A stretch of 64,000 nucleotides of DNA from assembly GCF_001274895.1 (NCBI RefSeq), contig NZ_CP006841.1:124001-188000 (forward strand), given 5' to 3'. Source of the stretch: Corynebacterium lactis RW2-5 (GTDB lineage: Bacteria; Actinomycetota; Actinomycetes; Mycobacteriales; Mycobacteriaceae). Below the pieces are notes generated by a model that had not been told where the DNA came from, made no database searches, and saw only the letters and a program-made list of their open reading frames with translations. The stretch's first letter is position 1. Each line of letters begins with the position of its first letter. Both the position numbers and the translations under genes were made by a program. Shown here piece by piece: positions 54,666 to 62,518 of this stretch.

Positions 54666-54774
54666 CGGGGCCTGTCAACCCCTAAAACCCGTCTTGTGCA
54701 TGCCTGTCGGGGACCTGTGGATGTCGTCGGAAAGCGGGCGGCGCGACGGCGGCCCATCATCTAACCTGAGCGGC

Positions 54775-55959
54775 ATGACAACAATGGGGCTGCTCAGCGC
54801 GCTGGCTACGAGGGGGATTGACCTCCTCGCAGACCTGCGCGCCGCACTCCCGGAAAAATCCACCGGGCACCGGGAGTTGGCCGCGCGCATCGGCTTCGAC
54901 CCCTTCCGGCTCAAGCGCCTGCTGCGCTGCGCCGATCGCCTTTTCGCCCCGCTTGACGACGACGCGGACGTCATCAATCGCGATGCCTCCGTCGCGCTGG
55001 CCCGGGAGCTGGGTTTGTCATTGGACACGGTAATGCAGGTGGATAAGCGCTGCGGGCAGATTAATAACGTCGAGATTCGGGAGGAGCATCGCCTGGATTT
55101 CACCCGCGCCGCCGGCCGCTACGACTTCGACGGCCTCGACGCCTACATGCGCGGCCGCGTCAAGGAACTAAACGACGAGGCCGCCCCGCCGCAGCACTTG
55201 CGGGCGCACGTCTCCCGGAAACCGGATATTCGCGGGATGAAGCACCTGCAGGTCACCGGGCCCGCCAACATGATCGACGACCTGGTCGCACCGTTGACTG
55301 TTCGCGCCGCCGAAATCGCGAAGGCACACGAGGACTATACCCGCGACCGCTGCGTTGGTCAGGCGCTTGCGGAGCGTCTGGCCCACGGGAGTACGGGGCC
55401 GGTAGACGCCGTCGATAAGCTGCGCTACCAGCCGGCACTCATCATCACCGCGCAAGACATCGTGGAGTACACCCCGCGGTATGCGGCGACGTCGAATGGC
55501 TCGACTCTCACTCCCGGACAATTCGTCGAGGCGTTGCTTGCCGACACCGGGTGGGTGCTGGTCTACGACGAGCACAACCAGCCAGCCGATCTACTCCCGA
55601 TGCACAACCCGCGCCTGGCGACCGAAGACCAGCGTGTGGCCATGATCCTCGACAACCCAATCTGCGCCTGGCCCGGCTGCACCCGCCCCGCCCACGCCGG
55701 GCAGGCGCACCATCTGGTCGCTCGGAAAAACGGCGGGACGACGACCATGGAAAACATGGTCATGACCTGCAAAGAACACAACGCCGCCAACGATGACGAC
55801 CGACAATGCTGCAACGGTCACCTCGAGCGTGACGACGGCTCCGGCGCCGTCTACCGGCAACCTCCCGACCCGCACTCGCCGCCCGAATACAACCTCGCCT
55901 TTGCGACGGCGCTGGCTGGGCGCGCGTACGCCACCTACCGCCACTCCCGGAATTCCTAA
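54775..55959 (+). CDS. HNH endonuclease-domain protein (DUF222-like)
   Basis: 394 residues. The N-terminal 300 residues are helical (LAARIGFDPFRLKRLLRCADRL, VALARELGLSLDTVMQVDKR) like the actinobacterial DUF222/13E12-repeat relatives. The C-terminus has a complete HNH motif: ICAWPGCTRPAHAGQAHHLVARKNGGTT followed by NMVMTCKEHNAAN, with the zinc Cys CxxxxC and CxxH. Such genes are abundant and scattered in corynebacteria; some behave as selfish elements. The start at ATG 54775 removes overlap with amn. Four local 9-mers and one dispersed 10-mer lie inside. Confidence 0.85.
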   Translation: MTTMGLLSALATRGIDLLADLRAALPEKSTGHRELAARIGFDPFRLKRLLRCADRLFAPLDDDADVINRDASVALARELGLSLDTVMQVDKRCGQINNVEIREEHRLDFTRAAGRYDFDGLDAYMRGRVKELNDEAAPPQHLRAHVSRKPDIRGMKHLQVTGPANMIDDLVAPLTVRAAEIAKAHEDYTRDRCVGQALAERLAHGSTGPVDAVDKLRYQPALIITAQDIVEYTPRYAATSNGSTLTPGQFVEALLADTGWVLVYDEHNQPADLLPMHNPRLATEDQRVAMILDNPICAWPGCTRPAHAGQAHHLVARKNGGTTTMENMVMTCKEHNAANDDDRQCCNGHLERDDGSGAVYRQPPDPHSPPEYNLAFATALAGRAYATYRHSRNS

Positions 55960-56007
55960 AATCTGCGGAGGAGGCGGGGCTTCGGCGTGTTTCAAGGCTG
56001 GACACAC

Positions 56008-56024
56008 ATACCCTACAGGGGTAT
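56008..56024. promoter_or_regulatory. CsoR-type copper operator before copZ
   Basis: ATACCC-TACAG-GGGTAT is a 17-base inverted repeat with perfect 6-base arms, of the kind bound by CsoR. It ends 10 bases before ATG 56035, so it would overlap the promoter or ribosome site. The regulator gene csoR is the third gene of the same group. Confidence 0.85.
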
Positions 56025-56034
56025 ATCTCAGGGT

Positions 56035-56244
56035 ATGGCTACACAAACTTTTACTGTTACTGGAATGACCTGCGGCCACTGCGAAGCATCGGTACGCGAA
56101 GAGGTCTCCGAGCTCCCGGGGCTCAAGGACATCGAAGTAGACCGCTCCCGGAACTTCCTCTCTGTCTCCTCCGATGGTGCGATTGACGCGGACGCGGTCG
56201 TTGCGGCTGTGGAGGAAGCCGGCTACCAGGCCATCGCAAACTAA
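56035..56244 (+). CDS. copZ: Copper chaperone, heavy-metal-associated domain (CopZ-like)
   Basis: 69-residue single HMA domain. The metal site is GMTCGHCEASV near residues 10-20. The fold matches beta-alpha-beta-beta-alpha-beta spacing, ending VVAAVEEAGYQAIAN. It hands Cu(I) to the ATPase encoded 24 bases downstream. ATG 56035 is used; there is a longer open frame to 55987 across the CsoR site, which is unlikely to be translated. Confidence 0.95.
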   Translation: MATQTFTVTGMTCGHCEASVREEVSELPGLKDIEVDRSRNFLSVSSDGAIDADAVVAAVEEAGYQAIAN

Positions 56245-56268
56245 CTGCCAACTTCCTGAAGAAGGTAG

Positions 56269-58470
56269 ATGGAAATGCCGGAGCTACAACTCCTGGAAGT
56301 TGATATCCCAGTCGGGGGAATGACGTGTGCCTCCTGTGCCAACCGGGTCCAGCGCAAACTCAACAAGCTGGTAGGAGTGACGGCATCGGTCAACTACGCG
56401 ACCGAAAAGGCCCACGTGAAAGCTCCGGCGGATATCAACCCTCAACAACTAATTGACACTATCGTTGCCGCTGGCTACACCGCTGAACTGCCGCAACAAG
56501 ATACTCTGGACGAGTCAGATCCGGGAGCTACTCCCGGAGAAAAAGATCGGGAGTTGGAAGCTCTCCGCAACCGCGTCATCGGCTCCGTAACCCTCACGAC
56601 TCCGGTGATTGCGATGTCGATGGTGCCGGCGCTGCAGTTCACGAATTGGCAGTGGTTGTGCTTGACGCTGGCGGCCCCGGTGTATGTGTGGGCGGGGTGG
56701 CCGTTCCACCGGGCGACGCTTAATACGGCTCGTCATGGCGATGTCACCATGGACACCCTCATCACGCTTGGCACGACTGCTTCGTTCCTGTGGAGTCTGT
56801 GGGCTCTGTTTTTCGGGAGTGCAGGCATTCCGGGGCTTAAGCACGAGTTCCAGCTCACCGTCACTCCCGGGCATGCGGGTATGAATATTTATCTGGAGGC
56901 GATGGCCGGCATCATCATGTTTGTGCTGATAGGCCGTTACTTTGAGAATCGCGCGAAGCGCACAGCCGGTCAGGCTCTCCGGGAGTTGTTGGAGCTTGGT
57001 GCCAAGGACGTCGCTGTCCTCGGTGATGATGGCGTCGAGAGGCGTGTTCCGGTGGGGCAACTCCGGGAGTCGATGGTTTTCGTCGTCCGACCTGGGGAAA
57101 AGGTTGCGACGGATGGCGTAGTGGTTGAGGGGGCGTCGGCGGTGGATGCGTCGATGTTGACAGGCGAGCCGGTGCCGGTTGAGGTGTCGGTGGGGGATGA
57201 GGTCACGGGTGCCACCATCAACACTTCCGGCCGGCTGCTGGTGCGGGCGACCCGCGTTGGTTCGGAGACGCAGTTGGCGCGGATGGCGGCGCTTGTGGAG
57301 GCCGCACAGAACGGCAAGGCTCCTGTGCAGCGCCTGGCTGATCGGATTTCGGGAGTGTTCGTCCCGGTCGTCATCGTGTTGTCGCTGATTACTCTCGCTG
57401 CGTGGCTGCTGACGGGGCATGACGCATCACAGGCGGTCACCGCTGCTGTCGCGGTGCTGATTGTTGCTTGCCCGTGTGCTCTTGGCTTGGCGACGCCCAC
57501 AGCGCTGCTGGTCGGAACGGGCCGTGGAGCAAAGCTCGGTGTGCTGCTTCGTGGGCCGGAGGTCCTGGAGCAGACGCAGAAGATTGACACTGTCGTACTG
57601 GATAAGACTGGCACGGTGACGACGGGTGTGATGAGCGTTGTCGGGATCTCTCCTACTCCCGGAAATTGGCTGACGCTTGCGGGCTCGGTAGAGGCGGCGT
57701 CGCAGCATCCGATTGCGCAGGCGGTCGTGCGTGCGGCGAAGGAATCCGGGAGTCTACTCCCGGTGTCTGATTTCTCAGATATTCCGGGAGTGGGGGTGCG
57801 CGGCACCGTGGATGGCCACCAGGTCGAGGTGGGCCGCGCGTCTGCTCCGGAGAATTCCGGGAGTGGGGTGACGGTGATTGAGGTTCGCGTCGACGGCGCG
57901 GTCGCCGGCACGGTGTCGGTGTCGGATACGGTGAAGCCGTCGTCGGCGGAGGCGATTGCGAAGTTCCGGGAGTTGGGGCTCCGCCCGGTGTTGTTGACGG
58001 GCGACGCGGAGTCGCCGGCGCGTCGTGTGGCGGAGCAGGTCGGGATTGAGCCGGGAGACGTGATTCCGGGAGTACTCCCGGAGGATAAGGTCGCGACGGT
58101 CCGCACGCTCCAGGAGAAGGGGGCGCGGGTGGCGATGGTCGGCGATGGTGTCAATGACGCAGCCGCCCTGGTTCAGGCGGATCTTGGTCTCGCGATGGGC
58201 ACTGGCACGGACGTTGCTATTGAGGCGGCAGACGTGACGCTGGTGCGCGGCGACCTGTTGGCCGCGGTGGATGCGGTGCGCCTTTCGCGTCGGACGCTCC
58301 GGACGATTAAGGCCAATCTGTTTTGGGCGTTTTTTTACAATGTCGCGGCGATTCCGGTGGCGGCTCTTGGGTTGCTTAACCCGATGCTTGCGGGGGCGGC
58401 GATGGCGTTTTCGTCGGTGTTTGTGGTTGGCAATAGTCTGCGTCTGCGCGGTTTCCGGTCGGTTTCTTGA
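56269..58470 (+). CDS. copA: P1B-type copper-exporting ATPase
   Basis: 733 residues. A single N-terminal HMA domain with [12 protein letters not shown] (about residues 16-27) is followed by two helices, then the usual six. The ion site is [10 protein letters not shown] near residue 400, the phosphorylation site DKTGTVTTG follows. SQHPIAQAV is the HP motif of the nucleotide domain, and [20 protein letters not shown] the hinge. Expected to export Cu(I). Thirteen copies of the local 9-mer are in this gene, in both orientations and more than one reading frame. Confidence 0.97.
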   Translation: MEMPELQLLEVDIPVGGMTCASCANRVQRKLNKLVGVTASVNYATEKAHVKAPADINPQQLIDTIVAAGYTAELPQQDTLDESDPGATPGEKDRELEALRNRVIGSVTLTTPVIAMSMVPALQFTNWQWLCLTLAAPVYVWAGWPFHRATLNTARHGDVTMDTLITLGTTASFLWSLWALFFGSAGIPGLKHEFQLTVTPGHAGMNIYLEAMAGIIMFVLIGRYFENRAKRTAGQALRELLELGAKDVAVLGDDGVERRVPVGQLRESMVFVVRPGEKVATDGVVVEGASAVDASMLTGEPVPVEVSVGDEVTGATINTSGRLLVRATRVGSETQLARMAALVEAAQNGKAPVQRLADRISGVFVPVVIVLSLITLAAWLLTGHDASQAVTAAVAVLIVACPCALGLATPTALLVGTGRGAKLGVLLRGPEVLEQTQKIDTVVLDKTGTVTTGVMSVVGISPTPGNWLTLAGSVEAASQHPIAQAVVRAAKESGSLLPVSDFSDIPGVGVRGTVDGHQVEVGRASAPENSGSGVTVIEVRVDGAVAGTVSVSDTVKPSSAEAIAKFRELGLRPVLLTGDAESPARRVAEQVGIEPGDVIPGVLPEDKVATVRTLQEKGARVAMVGDGVNDAAALVQADLGLAMGTGTDVAIEAADVTLVRGDLLAAVDAVRLSRRTLRTIKANLFWAFFYNVAAIPVAALGLLNPMLAGAAMAFSSVFVVGNSLRLRGFRSVS

Positions 58471-58495
58471 GATTGATTAGGGTTAAGGATTTTTG

Positions 58496-58870
58496 ATGAG
58501 TGAGCATTGTTGTTCGTCTTCGCTTCCCGACGCCCCCTGTTGCGCGCCGGGCTCAAATGACCCCAACGACCCCGCCCACCCGGATCACCCGGATCACGCT
58601 TACTTGGCGGAGAAGAAGCGCTATGCGGCGCGCATTCGTCGGATTGAGGGGCAGGTCCGCGGCATTGGTCGGATGATTGATGAGGAGCAGTACTGCATCG
58701 ATGTGTTGACGCAGATTTCGGCGGTGAATTCTGCGCTGAAGTCGCTGGCGATGACGCTTCTGGACGCGCATTTGCATCATTGCGTGGTCAACGCTGCGAA
58801 GGCCGGCGAGGAGGAGCTGGATGTGAAGCTCGCTGAGGCTTCGGCGGCGATTGCCCGGCTCACGAAGTAG
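58496..58870 (+). CDS. csoR: Copper-sensing repressor CsoR
   Basis: 124-residue DUF156 family repressor. Domain core: YAARIRRIEGQVRGIGRMIDEEQYCIDVLTQI with the first Cys, then LLDAHLHHCVVNA with the His and second Cys, forming the expected Cys-His-Cys Cu(I) site. An extra N-terminal segment (MSEHCCSSSLPDAPCCAPGS then four HPD/HPDH-type units) with four Cys and three His is unusual and could bind metal. ATG 58496 follows copA with a 25-base gap. It should repress the operon through the 56008 site. Confidence 0.95.
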   Translation: MSEHCCSSSLPDAPCCAPGSNDPNDPAHPDHPDHAYLAEKKRYAARIRRIEGQVRGIGRMIDEEQYCIDVLTQISAVNSALKSLAMTLLDAHLHHCVVNAAKAGEEELDVKLAEASAAIARLTK

Positions 58871-59055
58871 CTACTCCCGGAAAAATTTTCTGCTTGCCGA
58901 CGCGCCGAACGCCCCACTCCCGGAAAACGTTCATTGGCGCCCCACTCCCGGAGTTTTATTTTGGGCGTGGGGCGACGTCGTAAAGCGTGGTGTTTTGCCT
59001 GGTGAGGGTGCTGTTTTGGGTTTTTGTGTGCGGTTGGGTAGTCTTTAACGACGTT

Positions 59056-59141
59056 GGAGGATTCGACTAGCGGCCTATGTCACACGCCTGGAACGCGTGC
59101 GGGAGTCACATCCCTCGTGGGTTCAAATCCCACATCCTCCG
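59056..59141 (+). tRNA. tRNA-Ser (anticodon GGA)
   Basis: Acceptor GGAGGAT pairs with ATCCTCC, discriminator G at 59141. The stem-loop CACGCCTGGAACGCGTG gives GGA. A long variable arm is present. It marks the right-hand edge of the 9-mer-rich stretch. CCA is not encoded. Confidence 0.95.
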
Positions 59142-59151
59142 CAATTGGAAG

Positions 59152-59180
59152 CCCTCGGTAGTTTTTCTACCGGGGGTTTT
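59152..59180 (+). terminator. Rho-independent terminator after tRNA-Ser(GGA)
   Basis: CCCTCGGTAG, TTTTT and CTACCGGGGG then TTTT: the same hairpin as at 24916. Confidence 0.92.
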
Positions 59181-59306
59181 CCGCTTGTTTGTGATGGTCA
59201 AGTGCCAATTATTCTACGCCCACTCCCGGGATTTTCACGGTTTTCGAACACCAATCCGCATCACAGGCTACCGTTGTTTTCGTACGCGAAACTTGGGAGT
59301 AGTCAC

Positions 59307-60743
59307 ATGTCTGACCGTCGACCGTCACGGTTTAAGTCGTATTTGTCGCCGTTTGGGGCGCGTTTTCGGCGCAAGGTGGGGCCGGGAAGGGCTGCCGCTG
59401 CCGGGCTGAGTGCTGCGGTGCTGCTCGCCGGGGCTGTGGGCTGCGGAGCCCCGGCCGACGAAGCGCGGGCGCAGGCGCCGGTGTTGCGGATGATGGGGCC
59501 GGCGGATGCGGCGGATCAGTACGCGGAGTCGGCGAAGGTGTGCTCGGAGCAGTCGGGCGGCAAGTACAAGATTGAGTACGATGTGTCGGCAAAGCAGTCG
59601 GATGACCAGCGTCTTCAGCTGGCGCGGCGCATCGTGGGCGGGGACGATTCCTTCGATATCATGACCTTGGATGTGACGTGGACGCCGGAGTTCGCCGAGG
59701 CTGGTTGGGCGGTTCCTCTGCCTGACGACGTCGCGGGGAGGGTTGCCGAGGGCACACTTTCCGGCCCGCTAGATACTGCGATGTGGAAGGACCGTCTCTA
59801 CGGCGCTCCGCTCAACACGAATACGCAGATGCTGTGGTACCGAAAGTCGCTGCTCCCGGAGCCGCCGAAGACGTGGGGCGAACTAGTCGCGGCTGGAGAA
59901 AAACTTGCTGAGCAGGAAAAACCGGCCGCGATTGGTGTCCAGGCCGCGCAGTATGAGGGGGCGGCGGTGTGGCTGAATTCGCTGACGCAGTCCGCAGGTG
60001 GCGAGATTGTGGGCGGGGACGGCCAGACCGTGACCATCGGCGAGAGCGATGGGGCCCAGCGCGCGCTGGAGATGATGCATCGTGTCGCCACCGCGAAGGG
60101 GCATGATCCGTCGATTTCGCAGTCGGATGAGAATCAGGCGCGGCTTGCTTTCGATCGCGGTGACGCGTTCGCCCAGGTCAATTACCCTTTCGTCTATGCC
60201 GGCCTGAAGGAGAAAGCTGATGGCGGGGACGCGAAGGCGAAGGAGATTTTCGAGGATATGGCCTGGGCCCCGTACCCGGCGATGAATCCGGGCCAGCCCG
60301 CGAAGGTGACTATCGGCGGCCTGAACCTGGCGGTGCCGTCGACGTCGAAGTACAAGGATCTTGCGTTCGATGCGATCGAGTGCCTGCGCAATGAGGAAAA
60401 TCAGCTCAATAACGCCCTGAAGGGTGGCGTCCCTCCGACGCTGTCGCGCCTTTATACGGAGGCGACGGATGAGTTCAAGGAGGAATACCCCTTCTACCGG
60501 GAGATTTACGAGTCCCTAAGCAAGCTCGATGAGCAGCCGCAGTCCGCTGCGGAGCGTGCGCTGTTGCCGTCGCCGCGCCGGGCGGGGGTGGCGGTTCGCC
60601 CGAAGTCGCCGGCGTATCAGTCGGTGTCGATTCTGCTTGCGTCGAGAATCAGTCCGCCGGAGGGAATCGCTGCCAACAGCCTGGTCGAGGAGTTGGACAA
60701 GCAGCTCCAGTCGGCAGTGAAGTCGGAAGGATTGGTGCCGTAG
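59307..60743 (+). CDS. lpqY: Trehalose-binding lipoprotein LpqY
   Basis: 478-residue extracytoplasmic sugar-binding lipoprotein. The lipobox is LLAGAVGC with Cys near residue 49. It is closely similar along its length to mycobacterial LpqY: DDQRLQLARRIVGGDDSFDIM, DVTWTPEFAEAGWAVPL, WKDRLYGAPLNTNTQMLWYR, WAPYPAMNPGQPAKVTIGG and SPAYQSVSI. About 25 extra residues (around LDEQPQSAAERALLPSPRRA) are inserted before the last helix compared with my recollection of the mycobacterial protein. ATG 59307 is chosen as the start of the signal. First gene of the sugABC operon; the stop TAG directly abuts the next ATG. Confidence 0.95.
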   Translation: MSDRRPSRFKSYLSPFGARFRRKVGPGRAAAAGLSAAVLLAGAVGCGAPADEARAQAPVLRMMGPADAADQYAESAKVCSEQSGGKYKIEYDVSAKQSDDQRLQLARRIVGGDDSFDIMTLDVTWTPEFAEAGWAVPLPDDVAGRVAEGTLSGPLDTAMWKDRLYGAPLNTNTQMLWYRKSLLPEPPKTWGELVAAGEKLAEQEKPAAIGVQAAQYEGAAVWLNSLTQSAGGEIVGGDGQTVTIGESDGAQRALEMMHRVATAKGHDPSISQSDENQARLAFDRGDAFAQVNYPFVYAGLKEKADGGDAKAKEIFEDMAWAPYPAMNPGQPAKVTIGGLNLAVPSTSKYKDLAFDAIECLRNEENQLNNALKGGVPPTLSRLYTEATDEFKEEYPFYREIYESLSKLDEQPQSAAERALLPSPRRAGVAVRPKSPAYQSVSILLASRISPPEGIAANSLVEELDKQLQSAVKSEGLVP

Positions 60744-61664
60744 ATGTCTAGCCCATCAACCACATCGAAGAAGGAAGCCGCGGAGCTTTCCGACGGCCGC
60801 CGCGCGGAGCGCCGCCTGGGTCTGCTGCTGGTATCACCCGCGCTTATCCTGATGCTGGCCGTGACGGCGTACCCGATTGGCTACGCGATCTGGCTGTCGC
60901 TCCAGCGCTATGATTTGCGTTTCCCGGATGATCGCGAGTTCGTCGGCCTGCAGAACTACATTTCGGTGCTGACCAGCAACTACTGGTGGGAGGCGCTGGG
61001 GGTGACCGCTTTTATCACCCTGCTTTCGGTGGCGGTGGAGTTCGTGCTGGGTATGGCTATCGCGATGGTCATGCACCGCGCGATTTTCGGCCGTGGCATT
61101 ATCCGCACGGTGGTGCTGATTCCGTACGGCATCGTTACGGTTGCCGCCGCCTATTCCTGGAACTATGCCTGGACACCGGAGACTGGGTACCTGGCCAATT
61201 TGCTTCCCGACGGTTCGGCGCCGCTCACCGAGCAGTGGCCTGCGATTTTCATCGTTATTGGTGCCGAGATTTGGAAGACGACGCCGTTCATGGCTTTGCT
61301 TTTGCTCGCGGGCCTGGCCCTGGTCCCGGATGATGCGCTGAAAGCTGCGGAGCTGGACGGCGCTGGTTTTTGGCAGCGTTTCTTCCGCATTACGCTGCCA
61401 CTGATGAAGCCGTCGATTCTGGTGGCACTGCTGTTCCGTATGCTGGATGCCTTCCGTGTTTTCGACAACATCTACATCCTGACCAAGGGAAATAATGGCA
61501 CGGGATCGGTGTCGATTCTGGGTTACAACAACCTGTTTAAGGCCTTCAACCTTGGCGTGGGATCGGCGATTTCGGTCCTGATCTTCCTGTGCGTGGCGTT
61601 GATTGCATTCATCTTTGTCAAGGGCTTCGGCGCTTCCTCGCCGGGCGCGGGGCAGAAGGGCTGA
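60744..61664 (+). CDS. sugA: Trehalose ABC permease SugA
   Basis: 306 residues, MalF-type permease with six membrane helices. Starts immediately after the lpqY stop. [36 protein letters not shown] is the typical first helix, and the ATPase-contact loop is around [27 protein letters not shown] (EAA loop). Works with SugB, SugC and LpqY. Confidence 0.95.
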   Translation: MSSPSTTSKKEAAELSDGRRAERRLGLLLVSPALILMLAVTAYPIGYAIWLSLQRYDLRFPDDREFVGLQNYISVLTSNYWWEALGVTAFITLLSVAVEFVLGMAIAMVMHRAIFGRGIIRTVVLIPYGIVTVAAAYSWNYAWTPETGYLANLLPDGSAPLTEQWPAIFIVIGAEIWKTTPFMALLLLAGLALVPDDALKAAELDGAGFWQRFFRITLPLMKPSILVALLFRMLDAFRVFDNIYILTKGNNGTGSVSILGYNNLFKAFNLGVGSAISVLIFLCVALIAFIFVKGFGASSPGAGQKG

Positions 61665-61675
61665 GAGGACTGACC

Positions 61676-62506
61676 ATGGAAACTACACCGAAACAAAAGG
61701 TCGCCTGGGTCGTTGCTTTGGCGTTGGTTGTGCTCTACGCGCTGGTGCCGGTGCTGTGGATTGCCAGCCTGTCGTTTAAGCCGACGGCTGATCTTCACGA
61801 CGGGCACTTTATCCCCCGGAATTGGACGCTCGAGAACTATAAGGGAATCTTCTCTACCAGCGAGTTCACGCGGGCGTTGATTAACTCAATCGGCATTGGT
61901 CTGATTACCACAGTGCTGGCGGTGCTGGTCGGTACGATGGCCGCCTACGCGATTGCCCGCCTGGAGTTTCCGGGCAAGTCGGTAATCCTGGGAGTGTCCC
62001 TACTGATTGCGATGTTCCCGCAGGTATCTCTAGTCAGTCCGCTGTTCGACATCGAGAGGCGTCTCGGTCTGTTCGATTCGTGGCCGGGCCTGATTCTGCC
62101 GTACATCACGTTCGCGCTGCCTATGGCAATTTTCATTCTCTCTTCGTTCTTCCGGGAGATTCCGTGGGAGTTGGAGAAGGCTGCCCAAATGGATGGCGCA
62201 ACGCCGTTCCAAGCTTTCCGCCTGGTGGTCGCACCACTGGCGATTCCGGGGATTGTGACCGCCTCGATTCTGGTCTTCATTTTCGCCTGGAACGACTTCT
62301 TGCTGGCGGTGTCGCTGACCTCTACGGAGGTGGCGCGGACGGCACCGGCGGCGATGGCGAACTTCACCGGCTCGTCGCAGTTCGACGAGCCCACCGGCTC
62401 CATCGCGGCCGCCGCAATCGTGATTACCATTCCGATCATCATTTTCGTGATTATTTTCCAACGTCGAATCGTCGCCGGCCTGACTTCCGGCGCTGTGAAG
62501 GGATAG
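61676..62506 (+). CDS. sugB: Trehalose ABC permease SugB
   Basis: 276 residues, MalG-type permease. ATG 61676 starts [17 protein letters not shown]. The EAA loop reads [28 protein letters not shown], and the C-terminal helix contains [18 protein letters not shown], normal for MalG-type proteins. It is 11 bases after sugA. Confidence 0.95.
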   Translation: METTPKQKVAWVVALALVVLYALVPVLWIASLSFKPTADLHDGHFIPRNWTLENYKGIFSTSEFTRALINSIGIGLITTVLAVLVGTMAAYAIARLEFPGKSVILGVSLLIAMFPQVSLVSPLFDIERRLGLFDSWPGLILPYITFALPMAIFILSSFFREIPWELEKAAQMDGATPFQAFRLVVAPLAIPGIVTASILVFIFAWNDFLLAVSLTSTEVARTAPAAMANFTGSSQFDEPTGSIAAAAIVITIPIIIFVIIFQRRIVAGLTSGAVKG

Positions 62507-62518
62507 GGCAGAAGACAA

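Larger units (their letters stand above)
397..58901. repeat. Dispersed 10-mer GTCGGCAAGC / GCTTGCCGAC (25 exact copies)
   Basis: Read on the plus strand as GCTTGCCGAC, copies start at 397, 12018, 20455, 21312, 28936, 30986, 34993, 40408, 45054, 46674, 48606, 52925, 55536 and 58892. Read as GTCGGCAAGC they start at 7784, 16619, 17973, 23882, 27635, 29119, 33205, 34739, 46645, 51050 and 53603. Three are in spacers (20455, 21312, 58892). In genes the same bases encode Leu-Ala-Asp, Val-Gly-Lys or Ser-Ala-Ser depending on frame and strand. About 0.3 copies would be expected by chance (see findings). Confidence 0.95.
52506..58952. repeat. Local cluster of 9-mer ACTCCCGGA/TCCGGGAGT (23 exact copies)
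   Basis: Exact copies begin at 52506, 52795, 52959, 53254, 53868, 53943, 54619, 54846, 55510, 55943, 56530, 56978, 57062, 57655, 57745, 57783, 57856, 57965, 58065, 58074, 58873, 58916 and 58944. I found no exact copy in the remaining 57 kb. They occur in both orientations, in several reading frames and in spacers, across unrelated genes. An 18-base perfect palindrome of two copies is at 58065-58082. Confidence 0.9.
13353..58986. repeat. Dispersed 10-mer GTCGTAAAGC / GCTTTACGAC (8 exact copies)
   Basis: GTCGTAAAGC starts at 13353, 44419, 47760, 52379 and 58977; GCTTTACGAC at 18576, 35242 and 37686. Three (47760, 52379, 58977) lie between genes. It differs from the main 10-mer only in its two middle bases. 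Confidence 0.85.

Noticed and set aside
56970..58154. Minus-strand open frame of 394 codons opposite copA
   Set aside because: Ser/Thr-rich shadow of the P-type ATPase gene; no start site or motif supports it.
397..58901. GTCGGCAAGC as a Chi, KOPS or restriction site
   Set aside because: The nearly even strand distribution does not fit Chi or KOPS, and the sequence is not a palindrome and is enriched instead of avoided, which does not fit a restriction target.
397..58901. GTCGGCAAGC as a codon-usage artefact (Leu-Ala-Asp)
   Set aside because: Only 12 of 25 copies encode Leu-Ala-Asp; the rest use two other readings or lie in spacers, and CTT appears to be an unfavoured Leu codon here.
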